Counted from the first letter of the stretch, positions 1 to 6,935 are shown. The stretch is 7,473 bases of DNA from an uncultured Bacteroidales bacterium (GCA_937901105.1 CALCHD010000055.1:1-7473); one strand, 5' to 3'. Program-made: numbers and translations. The notes: generated from the sequence alone by a model not told the origin.

Positions 1-7
1 AAATCAT

Positions 8-15
8 TATATTTG
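8..15 (+). promoter_or_regulatory. Candidate Bacteroidota -7 promoter element for the ackA cluster
   Basis: TATATTTG fits the Bacteroidota sigma-ABfr -7 consensus TAnnTTTG and lies 51 bases before the ackA start codon. The partner -33 TTTG element would fall left of the window and cannot be checked. Transcription would begin roughly at 20-25, giving a short AT-rich leader of about 40-45 nt. I see no hairpin or riboswitch-like structure in the leader. An identical octamer precedes dnaN on the other strand. Confidence 0.5.
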
Positions 16-66
16 TTTCAATTCTGAATAAGACTGTAATATAAATAACTAAATATTGGAAAACGT

Positions 67-1272
67 ATGATAATTCTTGTATTGAATTGCGGAAGTTCTT
101 CATTGAAGTATCAGGTGCTTGATATGAAGAGCGAGGCTGATTATGCTGTATTGGCAAAAGGTCTTGTAGAGAGAATCGGCCTTGAGATGGGTGAGATTAC
201 CCACAGACCGGATGGTAAAGACAAATATGTGATCAGCAAACCTATTCCAGACCATACTGAGGGTATCAAGAGTGTTCTTGACCTTTTGGTAGATGCTGAG
301 CAGGGAGTATTGAAATCATTGGGCGAGATCAACGCTGTAGGTCATAGAGTGGCTCACGGTGGTGACCTTTTCAGTTCAAGTGCAGTTATCCACAGCGAGG
401 TTATTGAGGGTATCAAGCAGTGCTGCGAGCTTGCTCCTCTTCATAACCCTGCAAACCTTTTGGGTATTATGGCTGTACGTTCACTTATGCCGGAGATTCC
501 TCAGGTTGCTGTATTTGATACTTCATTCCACCAGACAATGCCTGAGCATGCTTACATGTATGCAATTCCTTATGAGTACTATGTAAGGGACAAAGTGAGA
601 AGATACGGTTTCCACGGTACCAGCCACAAGTTTGTTGCAGAGAAATCTGCAAAATTGGCAGGTTTGGACTTCAACAACTCAAAGATCATCACTTGCCACT
701 TGGGCAACGGCGGTTCAGTAACTGCTATCTGCAATGGCAAGTCTGTAGACACTTCTATGGGTTTCACTCCTGTTGAGGGTGTTGTAATGGGTACTCGTTG
801 CGGTGATGTTGATGCAGGTATCGTAACTTTCCTACAGAGCAAATATGATCTTGACGTTAAAGGTGTAAACGACGTACTTAACAAGAAGAGCGGTTTCCTA
901 GGCGTATCAGGCGTTTCTTCAGATGCTCGTGACATTGAGGCTGCAGCTAAAGAGGGCAACCACAGGGCACAGCTTGCTATGGAGATGTTCAGATACCGCG
1001 TTAAGAAATTCATTGGTGCATACGCTGCTGCAATGAACGGTGTTGACATGATCGTATTTACCGGCGGTATTGGCGAGAACGACATCAGCGTAAGGGAGGA
1101 TGTTTGTACAGGTTGTTCATTCCTTGGCATTGACTTTGACTCTGAGGCAAACAATGTAAGGGGCGAGGACAGAATCATTACCAAACCTGGTTCAAAAGTA
1201 GTTGTAACTACCGTTACAACAAATGAGGAGCTTGTAATAGCTCAGGATACAATGAGACTAACAACAAAATAA
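67..1272 (+). CDS. ackA: Acetate kinase
   Basis: Cytoplasmic ASKHA-fold kinase that interconverts acetyl-phosphate + ADP and acetate + ATP, the ATP-yielding last step of acetate fermentation. At 401 residues it is full length for the family. The N-terminal signature NCGSSSLK (residues 7-14) supplies the Asn7, Ser10, Ser12 and Lys14 positions known from the Methanosarcina enzyme. Further conserved sites are GHRVAHGG (Arg94), LHNP (His126), FDTSFHQ (Asp151), YGFHGTSH (His183), the phosphate loop HLGNGGS (from 211), GTRCGD (Arg244), FTGGIGEN, and TNEEL near the C-terminus (Glu387/388). Nothing catalytic is missing. ATG at 67 places the beta-strand and NxGS motif at the usual distance from the N-terminus. 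It heads a cluster with ptb and buk instead of the usual pta partner. All 24 glutamates are encoded by GAG. Propionate or butyrate side activity is possible, but the motifs are those of acetate kinase rather than butyrate kinase. Confidence 0.97.
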   Translation: MIILVLNCGSSSLKYQVLDMKSEADYAVLAKGLVERIGLEMGEITHRPDGKDKYVISKPIPDHTEGIKSVLDLLVDAEQGVLKSLGEINAVGHRVAHGGDLFSSSAVIHSEVIEGIKQCCELAPLHNPANLLGIMAVRSLMPEIPQVAVFDTSFHQTMPEHAYMYAIPYEYYVRDKVRRYGFHGTSHKFVAEKSAKLAGLDFNNSKIITCHLGNGGSVTAICNGKSVDTSMGFTPVEGVVMGTRCGDVDAGIVTFLQSKYDLDVKGVNDVLNKKSGFLGVSGVSSDARDIEAAAKEGNHRAQLAMEMFRYRVKKFIGAYAAAMNGVDMIVFTGGIGENDISVREDVCTGCSFLGIDFDSEANNVRGEDRIITKPGSKVVVTTVTTNEELVIAQDTMRLTTK

Positions 1273-1284
1273 AACATAAGCATT

Positions 1285-2190
1285 ATGATTACTAATTTTG
1301 ATCAACTATTTGAGCAGTTGCGCTCTAAACCTAAAAAAAGACTTGTAGCGGCTTGGGGTGTGGATGACCATACTATCAGCGCAGTTTATATGGCTGTTGA
1401 GGCTGGTATCGTTGAGGGTATTCTTGTTGGTGACAAGGCTATGATTGAGAAGGTTTGCCAGGAGCATGGCTATGATCTTTCAAAACTTACAGTTGTTGAG
1501 AACAATAATGAGCTTAAATCTATAGCACAGGCTGTTGATATGGTAAATGCAGGTGAGGCTGACATCCTTATGAAGGGTCTTTGCTCAACCGACAAATATA
1601 TGAGAGGAATCCTTAACAAAGAGAAAGGCCTTCTTCCTCCAAAAGCTGTATTGAGCCATGTATGTGTAGTTCAGCATCCGGAGTACCACAAGCTTCTTGT
1701 AATCTCTGATATCGCTGTTATCCCTGCACCGGACTTGAAACAGAAACAGGCTATGATCAACTACACTGTAAGCACTGCAAAGGCTCTAGGTGTTGAGAAA
1801 CCAAAAGTAGCTATGATTACAGCTACAGAGCAGATGCTCCCAGGCATGCCTGCATGTGTTGAGGCTGCTATGCTTGCTAAAATGTCGGAGAGAGGCCAGA
1901 TTTCAGGCTGTATCGTTGACGGTCCTTTGGCATTGGATGTTGCTATCTGCAAAGAGGCTGCAGAGATCAAGAAACTTAAGAGCGAGGTTGCTGGTGATGC
2001 AGACTGCCTAGTATTCCCTAGCATTGAGGCTGCAAACGTATTCTACAAGCTTGCAGGCCACTTCAGCCCAGGTGTGAAAATGGCTGCAATGGTAGCTGGT
2101 GCAAAAGCTCCATGTGTACTTTCAAGCCGTGCTGACAGCACAGAGGTTAAACTTAACTCAATCGCTTTGGCAGCTCTAACTGCAAAATAA
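1285..2190 (+). CDS. ptb: Phosphate butyryltransferase (Ptb-type phosphotransacylase)
   Basis: Transfers the acyl group of butyryl-CoA to phosphate, giving butyryl-phosphate and CoA for the neighbouring butyrate kinase. The 301-residue length matches Ptb and is shorter than a typical stand-alone Pta (about 330 residues). Visible family landmarks are the N-terminal AAWGVDD segment (22-28), ADILMKG (92-98), the SDIAVIPAP stretch (141-149), MLPGMPACVEAAMLAKM (184-200), GPLALD (214-219) and the C-terminal SRADS (281-285), the last typical of the PTA/PTB phosphate-binding region. It starts 12 bp after ackA and ends 6 bp before buk, so co-transcription is likely. The direct buk neighbour is the main argument for butyryl-CoA as a substrate. 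Branched-chain acyl-CoA or acetyl-CoA use cannot be excluded by sequence. All 19 glutamates are GAG. Confidence 0.9.
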   Translation: MITNFDQLFEQLRSKPKKRLVAAWGVDDHTISAVYMAVEAGIVEGILVGDKAMIEKVCQEHGYDLSKLTVVENNNELKSIAQAVDMVNAGEADILMKGLCSTDKYMRGILNKEKGLLPPKAVLSHVCVVQHPEYHKLLVISDIAVIPAPDLKQKQAMINYTVSTAKALGVEKPKVAMITATEQMLPGMPACVEAAMLAKMSERGQISGCIVDGPLALDVAICKEAAEIKKLKSEVAGDADCLVFPSIEAANVFYKLAGHFSPGVKMAAMVAGAKAPCVLSSRADSTEVKLNSIALAALTAK

Positions 2191-2196
2191 TTTATT

Positions 2197-3267
2197 ATGG
2201 GTAAACTGATTTTGGCTATCAATCCGGGATCTACATCAACAAAGATTTCGGTATATGAGGATACAGCTGAGGTATTCACAAAGACATTGCGTCACTCTAA
2301 CGAGGAGCTTGCCCCTTACAAGAATGTGATCGACCAGCTTGACTTCAGAAAAGAGACCATCAAGGCTGCTCTTAAAGAGAACAACATTGACATCAACTCA
2401 CTTGCTATCATTGTAGGACGCGGTGGCTTGGTAAAACCTATCCCTAGCGGATGTTATGAGGTTAACGCTGCTATGATTGAGGATATCAGAACCGGCAAGA
2501 ACGGTGAGCATGCAAGTAACTTGGGTGCAATCATTGCAAACGAGCTTGCATCAGAGGTTGGCGGCATCAAGGCTCTTATCGCAGACCCTGTGGTTGTAGA
2601 CGAGCTTGAGCCAGTGGCAAGAATTTCTGGCCACGCTGCATTCCCTAGAGTATCCATCTTCCATGCCCTTAACCAGAAAGCCATTGCAAAACTTTATGCA
2701 AAGAATAACGGTAAGGATTATAAAGATTTGAACATCATTGTTGCACACCTTGGCGGTGGAGTATCTGTAGGTATCCACTCTAAAGGAAGAGTAATTGATG
2801 TTAACGATGCTCTAAGAGGTGAGGGTCCTTTCTCTCCAGAGAGATCGGGCGGACTACCTGCTGCTGCAATTGTAGACGCTTGCTTCAGCGGCAAATATAC
2901 CGAGAAACAGATCAGAAAGATGATTTCTGGCGAGGGTGGTATCGTTTCATACTTGGGAACCAACTCTTTCATGGATGTTGAGAACCGTGTGAACGCAGGT
3001 GATCCTGAGGCTATCCTTATCAACGAGGCATTTGCTTACCAGCTTGCTAAAGAGATTGGTGCCATGTCTACAGTTGTTGAGGGCAAAGTTGATGCCATCA
3101 TCATTACTGGAGGTATCGCTTACAACAAGGACCTTATGGAGATTGTAAAACGCAAAGTACAGTTCATTGCTCCAGTTTCAATTTATCCTGGAGAGGATGA
3201 GATGGGTGCTTTGGCTGGTAACGGCCTTGCAATCCTTAACGGTACTGAGGAGGTTAAAGTTTACTAG
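2197..3267 (+). CDS. buk: Butyrate kinase
   Basis: Cytoplasmic ASKHA kinase that converts butyryl-phosphate + ADP to butyrate + ATP. The 356-residue length is normal for Buk and shorter than AckA. The N-terminal loop NPGSTSTK (residues 9-16) has the kinase NxGSxSxK pattern. GRGG (74-77), HLGGGVSVG (184-192) and GEGPFSPERSG (208-218) are characteristic of butyrate kinases, and IITGGIAYN gives the adenosine-side motif. The gene lies 6 bp after ptb, the classic ptb-buk arrangement. Its stop at 3265-3267 is followed after one base by the TTG start of the next gene, suggesting translational coupling. All 27 glutamates are GAG. The family also includes branched-chain fatty acid kinases, so isobutyrate or isovalerate is an alternative substrate. 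Confidence 0.95.
   Translation: MGKLILAINPGSTSTKISVYEDTAEVFTKTLRHSNEELAPYKNVIDQLDFRKETIKAALKENNIDINSLAIIVGRGGLVKPIPSGCYEVNAAMIEDIRTGKNGEHASNLGAIIANELASEVGGIKALIADPVVVDELEPVARISGHAAFPRVSIFHALNQKAIAKLYAKNNGKDYKDLNIIVAHLGGGVSVGIHSKGRVIDVNDALRGEGPFSPERSGGLPAAAIVDACFSGKYTEKQIRKMISGEGGIVSYLGTNSFMDVENRVNAGDPEAILINEAFAYQLAKEIGAMSTVVEGKVDAIIITGGIAYNKDLMEIVKRKVQFIAPVSIYPGEDEMGALAGNGLAILNGTEEVKVY
3255..3264 (+). repeat. Direct repeat copy 1, TAAAGTTTAC
   Basis: First of three identical 10-mers in the window (others at 3274-3283 and 5005-5014). This copy encodes part of the C-terminal VKVY of Buk just before its stop, and contains a 9-bp near-palindrome TAAA-G-TTTA. It lies 19 bp from copy 2, across the buk/flavoprotein junction. 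Confidence 0.6.
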
Positions 3268-3268
3268 T

Positions 3269-4504
3269 TTGGGTAAAGTTTACGACATAGCAATAATAGG
3301 AGGGGGAGCAGCCGGCTTGTATGCGGCTGCTGCCCTTTCTTCATATAAAAAAGAGAAAGGCGGTATTGAGGCAATCCTCCTTGAGAAGATGCACAGGTGC
3401 GGCCTTAAAATAGGGATTACAGGAAAAGGGCGCTGTAATCTTACAAATACAAAGCCCTGGAATGAGTTTGCAACTCATGTCCATCCAAAGAATGTTTTCC
3501 TGAAGAATGCATTCTATGCCAGCAGCAATACAGCTGTAATGGAGAACTTTGAGAAGATGGGTCTTCCGTTGGTTGTGGAGCGTGGAGACAGGGTGTTCCC
3601 TCAAAGCATGAAGGCTTTGGATGTAGTTTCTACATTGGAGAGGCATATACTTGCCGGTGGCGTTCAGATAAGGAAGAATGCGGAGGTTTCTTCATTGGCA
3701 AAGGGTGAAGACGGTGTTTTTGTCATCAAGTGCTCAGAGGGTTTTGAGTGCCGGGCAAGAAAGGTGATTGTTGCCACTGGCGGGCTTTCATATCAGACTA
3801 CAGGATCGTCGGGAGATGGATATGCATTTGCAAAAGGTTTGGGGCATAAGATAACTCCTCTGTTCCCTTCGCTTACTGCCCTGAAACCAAAGAATTATAA
3901 AGAGGAGTTTTATGGCATTTCCCTCAAGAACGTATCTGTGCAGCTGGCTGTTAACGGCGATGTTGTGCAGGAGGAGTTCGGAGACCTTGACTTTACCAAC
4001 GGTGGCATAGAGGGCCCTATAGGATTCAAGGTGAGCCGTAAGGGTGTATACAGTATTGTAAATGGCCAAAAGGTTGAAATTAGACTTGATATGAAGCCTG
4101 CTGTGTCATTGGACCAGCTCGCAAAACGTATTGAGCGTGAGGCAGCAGATATTAAGGGCGACAAGCTCAAAGGCATTCTTCCAAAGCTTCTCCCTTCAAA
4201 GCTCGTAAAACTCTTTGTAGAGGGCAATAATGGCCTTTCTATTGCCAATTTGGCGCAGAAACTCAAATGTTGGGTATTCCCGATAAATGGCTATGTAGGT
4301 TATGAGAGGTGTGTTGTAACAGCAGGTGGAGTTAGCCTGCAGGAGGTATCACAAAAAACAATGGAGTCAAAGCTTGTGCCGGGGCTTTACTTTGCAGGTG
4401 AGGTGCTTGATTTGGATGGAGATACAGGAGGATACAATCTCCAGATTGCCTTTTCTACAGGAGCACTGGCAGCGCAGAGCGCTGCAGCGTCCCTTACCAA
4501 ATGA
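3269..4504 (+). CDS. NAD(P)/FAD-dependent flavoprotein, HI0933/BaiN family
   Basis: Rossmann-fold flavoprotein of the HI0933/YhiN/BaiN group. Most members have no assigned substrate; clostridial BaiN has been linked to bile-acid dehydroxylation. I read a TTG start at 3269, giving MGKVYDIAIIGGGAAG with the FAD-binding GxGxxG-type loop at 11-16 and a protein of 411 residues, the usual family size. The only upstream in-frame ATGs (3167, 3197) lie inside buk and would add a non-homologous extension. Family motifs are GLKIGITGKGRCNLTN (45-60), TGGLSYQTTGSSGDGY in the middle, and GLYFAGEVLDLDGDTGGYN (372-390) for the C-terminal FAD contact. Buk ends one base before it, and GAGGAGG at 3247-3253 is a possible but rather distant ribosome site. 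Co-location with ptb-buk suggests co-expression, but the specific reaction is unknown. Two of its 25 glutamates are GAA, unlike its three upstream neighbours. It overlaps the convergent gene by 11 bp. Confidence 0.9.
   Translation: MGKVYDIAIIGGGAAGLYAAAALSSYKKEKGGIEAILLEKMHRCGLKIGITGKGRCNLTNTKPWNEFATHVHPKNVFLKNAFYASSNTAVMENFEKMGLPLVVERGDRVFPQSMKALDVVSTLERHILAGGVQIRKNAEVSSLAKGEDGVFVIKCSEGFECRARKVIVATGGLSYQTTGSSGDGYAFAKGLGHKITPLFPSLTALKPKNYKEEFYGISLKNVSVQLAVNGDVVQEEFGDLDFTNGGIEGPIGFKVSRKGVYSIVNGQKVEIRLDMKPAVSLDQLAKRIEREAADIKGDKLKGILPKLLPSKLVKLFVEGNNGLSIANLAQKLKCWVFPINGYVGYERCVVTAGGVSLQEVSQKTMESKLVPGLYFAGEVLDLDGDTGGYNLQIAFSTGALAAQSAAASLTK
3273..3283. repeat. 11-bp palindrome GTAAAGTTTAC, copy at the flavoprotein start
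   Basis: GTAAA-G-TTTAC is a perfect inverted repeat around one central base. It spans codons 2-5 of the flavoprotein and lies immediately after the buk stop. The same 11-mer recurs at 5004-5014 at another gene junction. It could be a regulatory or processing site, or simple coincidence helped by the repeated KVY coding sequence. Confidence 0.5.
4469..4485. other. GC-rich hairpin at the convergent gene junction
   Basis: GCAGCGC (4469-4475) and GCGCTGC (4479-4485) form a perfect 7-bp stem with a 3-base loop. It lies in the last codons of the flavoprotein gene and 8 bases past the stop of the opposing minus-strand gene. Neither strand shows a following U-tract, so it is not a canonical intrinsic terminator. 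It is the only strong structure near the point where the two transcription units meet, and it could slow polymerase or protect 3' ends. It lies in alanine-rich codons, so chance is a real alternative. Confidence 0.35.
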
Positions 4505-4982
4505 TATTGATTTCCTTATCCCCATCTTTAAATGACGGAGTTCCCTTTGCAATTGTCTTGCGGGGCTCAATTTCTACGGCTATATAGTCTCCGGTTCTGA
4601 ATGAGACATATTTTGATGCCTGTTCAAAGGCGGCATTTATCTTCTCTATATACTCTACAGGCAGCTCTTGTGCCGGCTGCTCCGCAGATGTGATGAAAGT
4701 TGTATTGTCCAGTGAGTGGGCCATCCACCAGCTGCAAGGGTCATCTCCTGCAAGGTTGCCTGCAATAAGCTGTACACCTCTTCCAATGCAGCTGTAGTAT
4801 CTCCCTGCAAATTTTGCTGAAACGCATTTGCCGGCCTTTATAGCCTTGGCATATATGAATACAGCAGCAGCGAGCTCTGTTACTTCTTCCGGACAGAAAT
4901 AGTCGTTGCTATCCCGGTTGAGAGATGTGTCCGGCCTTACGTAAAAGTTCCCGCTGCTGTATGGTATTGAAATTATATTCAT
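4494..4982 (-). CDS. Degenerate FAH-fold protein, probable pseudoenzyme
   Basis: A 162-residue protein with recognisable similarity to the fumarylacetoacetate hydrolase (FAH/FAHD1) domain. Matching stretches are FYVRPDTSL (13-21), corresponding to the family's FxKPxTsl, then GKCVSAKFAGRYY (51-63), SWWMAHSLD (84-92), corresponding to PWxxxKxFD, and SFRTGDYI (127-134), corresponding to the TlxxGDii strand. Family members normally bind a divalent metal through ExE and D and use a Lys. Gapless comparison from memory puts Ala40 and Phe42 at the two Glu, Gln71 at the Asp and His89 at the Lys. The TGTPxGVGP loop is absent, and so is the N-terminal GxNYxxH lid segment. Length is about 40 residues below the usual 200 or more. 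The frame is intact and ends in TAA, so it looks like a maintained protein without FAH catalysis rather than a fresh pseudogene. It lies 28 bp after the exonuclease stop, probably in the dnaN operon. Function is unknown. Confidence 0.75.
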   Translation of the reverse strand: MNIISIPYSSGNFYVRPDTSLNRDSNDYFCPEEVTELAAAVFIYAKAIKAGKCVSAKFAGRYYSCIGRGVQLIAGNLAGDDPCSWWMAHSLDNTTFITSAEQPAQELPVEYIEKINAAFEQASKYVSFRTGDYIAVEIEPRKTIAKGTPSFKDGDKEINIIW

Positions 4983-5003
4983 CTGAATAACATATATGAT
5001 GAA

Positions 5004-5014
5004 GTAAAGTTTAC
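5004..5014. repeat. 11-bp palindrome GTAAAGTTTAC, copy at the exonuclease stop
   Basis: Second perfect copy of GTAAA-G-TTTAC, overlapping the TAA stop of the exonuclease (5011-5013) and lying 21 bp upstream of the FAH-like start. It is identical to the copy at 3273-3283. Confidence 0.5.
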
Positions 5015-5775
5015 CTCATTTTGAGCTTTATCTCTGTAATTACCTTTTTGGTGTCGAGGGTAAAGTCTCCGTTCATCATCCATGAGTAGTAGCTTGGCTC
5101 TGTCCTGAATACCTCCTCCACTGGCTTGCCCTTGTGCTTGCCAAAGTTGATTACAGGCACATCCTTGTCATTTAGGACAATACGGCCTGCATAATCTACA
5201 AGCTTGGTCTTGGACGAGAACTCTGCAAGCTTCTTTACGTCGTTCTCAAGGGTGCCTGCATATCTGTCAAGCTGGCCCAAAAGGATCTCATAGGTGGCAA
5301 GTGTATCTGCCTCTGCAGAGTGTGCATTCTCAAGATCTTTCTGGCAGTAGAACTTATATGCTGCAGAAAGGGTTCTCTGCTCCATCTTGTGGAAGATGTT
5401 CTGTACATCCACAAGGTTTCTCTTGCGGAAATCAAAGTCTATATCCACTCTCAAGAACTCCTCTGCCAGGAGCGGAATGTCAAACTTAATTGAGTTGTAT
5501 CCTGCAAAGTCGCAACCCTCAAGCCAGTTTGCAAGGCTTTTTGCAATCTCCTTGAAGGTAGGGCAGTCCTTCACATCCTCATTGGAGATGCCGTGTACGG
5601 CCTGTGCCTCCGGAGAAATTGGAATGGTTGGGTTCAGCCTTCTGGTCTTTACCTCCTTGTCTCCATTTGGCATAACCTTTACAGCGCAGATCTCTACAAT
5701 GCGGTCTGTAGCAACATTGAGGCCTGTGCTCTCAATGTCAAAAAATACTATAGGTTTTTTAAGATTCAGTTGCAT
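5011..5775 (-). CDS. DnaQ-like 3'-5' exonuclease with ExoX-like C-terminus
   Basis: DEDDh-family 3'-5' exonuclease of the DNA polymerase III epsilon superfamily, 254 residues, cytoplasmic. All catalytic residues are visible: Exo I FFDIESTGL (Asp13, Glu15), Exo II GYNSIKFDIPLL (Asp99) and Exo III HSAEAD (His152, Asp157). HGIS at 61-64 is the usual family turn. After a linker, FGKHKGKPVEEV (211-222) followed by PSYYSWMM (227-234) matches the small C-terminal module seen in ExoX-like nucleases. ATG at 5775 gives the expected few residues before the first beta-strand. The gene begins 7 bp after the dnaN stop, so it is almost certainly co-transcribed with the clamp gene. It may be a proofreading or repair exonuclease acting with the clamp. 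Since Bacteroidota PolC/DnaE proofreading arrangements vary, I do not assign dnaQ. Confidence 0.92.
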   Translation of the reverse strand: MQLNLKKPIVFFDIESTGLNVATDRIVEICAVKVMPNGDKEVKTRRLNPTIPISPEAQAVHGISNEDVKDCPTFKEIAKSLANWLEGCDFAGYNSIKFDIPLLAEEFLRVDIDFDFRKRNLVDVQNIFHKMEQRTLSAAYKFYCQKDLENAHSAEADTLATYEILLGQLDRYAGTLENDVKKLAEFSSKTKLVDYAGRIVLNDKDVPVINFGKHKGKPVEEVFRTEPSYYSWMMNGDFTLDTKKVITEIKLKMR

Positions 5776-5782
5776 GGCGGTA

Positions 5783-6910
5783 CTAGTTGATTCTCATAGG
5801 CATAAGCAACGCGCAAATCTCCTCCTCCGGCTCTGTCTGCACAACAGGCTGGATAAGTGCAGCCCTGTGAGGGTCTGCAAGCATGATGCAGATCTGGTCG
5901 TATCCAAGGTTTCCTAGAATCTCAATAAGGAATGAAGATCTGAAGCCAATCTCCATTGGGTCTCCCTGGTAGTCGCAGCGCAATGTTTCGGTAGCGCTGG
6001 TAGAGAAGTCAAGATCCTGTGCAGTGATTGTAATCTGGTCTTGTGAAAGTTTCAGTACAACCTGTCCTGTAGCCTGGTTTGAACATACAGCAACACGTTT
6101 GGTAGCGTTAAGCAGCTCTGCGCGGCTAACGGTGATAACGTTTGTGTTGTTCTTTGGAATTACACTCTTGTACGCAGGGTATGTTCCCTCAATTAGCTTG
6201 CAGAATACAAGGAACGAGTTGAATTTGAAGTAAGCGTTGTTCTTGCTGTCAAAAGTGATCTCAACCTCCTCGTCAAGGCATTTCGCAAGGTTTGCCTTAA
6301 TGATGTTTGCCGGCTTTTTAGGAAGAATGAATGAAGCCGGTGCTGCAGACTTGATATCATGTCTTCTGTAGTAAACAAGCTTGTTTGCGTTGGTTGCCAC
6401 AAGGGTTGCAGACTCCTCTGCAATGTCAAAGAAGATACCGTTGAGTACCGGTCTCAACTCCTCGTCGCTGGTAGCATAAAGGGTGCTGTTGATACCCTCT
6501 GCAAGAACAGAGCCTTTCATTCTTATAACTGTAGGGTTCTCAAGCTCTTTAAGGGTAGGGTAGTCCTCTGCCCCTACAAATGGGATCTGTGCGCTTCCGC
6601 TTGCCCAGTTTATGTTTACAATGCCTTTGTCGGGAACAGATACGAACTCAATTGGCTGTGTAGGCAGCTCCTTGAGTGAATCTGAAAGAAGTTTGGCGGG
6701 TACAGCAATTTCTCCTCCCTCCATAACCTCGCTGATGGTAAGAATGGTCTTGAGTGTGTTGTCTCCGTCTGAACCTGTAATGGTTAATGTGCTGTCTTCC
6801 AAAGTAAGGAGAAAATTATCCAAAATTGGAAGGGTGCTTTTGGAGGCAATCACCTTCTGGACCGATACTAGCCCTTGCAATAAATCTGTACTTGATACAA
6901 TAAACTTCAT
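5783..6910 (-). CDS. dnaN: DNA polymerase III beta subunit (sliding clamp)
   Basis: Ring-forming processivity factor that encircles DNA as a dimer and tethers polymerase III and repair enzymes. The 375 residues fit three clamp domains of about 120 residues each. The start MKFIVSSTDLLQGL followed by TLPILDNFLLT is the usual N-terminal strand-helix-strand, and the C-terminus LLMPMRIN carries the MPMR ending that lines the partner-binding cleft. ATG at 6910 is preceded by a TATATTTG -7 box 26-33 bases upstream. It is the first gene of a likely operon with the exonuclease (7 bp gap) and the FAH-like gene. Glutamate codons are mostly GAG but include GAA, unlike the ackA cluster. No dnaA lies alongside in this window, so this is not evidently the replication origin region. 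Confidence 0.97.
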   Translation of the reverse strand: MKFIVSSTDLLQGLVSVQKVIASKSTLPILDNFLLTLEDSTLTITGSDGDNTLKTILTISEVMEGGEIAVPAKLLSDSLKELPTQPIEFVSVPDKGIVNINWASGSAQIPFVGAEDYPTLKELENPTVIRMKGSVLAEGINSTLYATSDEELRPVLNGIFFDIAEESATLVATNANKLVYYRRHDIKSAAPASFILPKKPANIIKANLAKCLDEEVEITFDSKNNAYFKFNSFLVFCKLIEGTYPAYKSVIPKNNTNVITVSRAELLNATKRVAVCSNQATGQVVLKLSQDQITITAQDLDFSTSATETLRCDYQGDPMEIGFRSSFLIEILGNLGYDQICIMLADPHRAALIQPVVQTEPEEEICALLMPMRIN

Positions 6911-6935
6911 GGTTCTATCTCTTAAAATTGAATCA

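Noticed and set aside
579..1184. A 201-codon minus-strand open frame opposite ackA.
   Set aside because: It lies entirely within ackA, whose full set of kinase motifs is intact. The antisense translation is low-complexity Ser/Thr/Pro-rich, as expected of a codon-bias shadow.
3167..3268. An ATG start at 3167 or 3197 for the flavoprotein.
   Set aside because: It would overlap buk by about 70-100 bp and add residues before the Rossmann strand that do not fit the family. The TTG at 3269 gives the usual N-terminus.
3910..4266. A 118-codon minus-strand open frame inside the flavoprotein gene.
   Set aside because: It is antisense to a well-supported family member and shows no recognisable domain.
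5269..5283. QLDRY (exonuclease residues 168-172) as a sliding-clamp binding motif, by analogy with QL[SD]LF.
   Set aside because: It matches only partly and lies in the helix directly after Exo III, probably buried in the fold. Adjacency to dnaN is suggestive but not enough to call a site.
5387..5917. A 176-codon plus-strand open frame across the exonuclease/dnaN junction.
   Set aside because: It is antisense to two genes with clear motifs. The translation resembles no family and is explained by the codon bias of the opposite strand.
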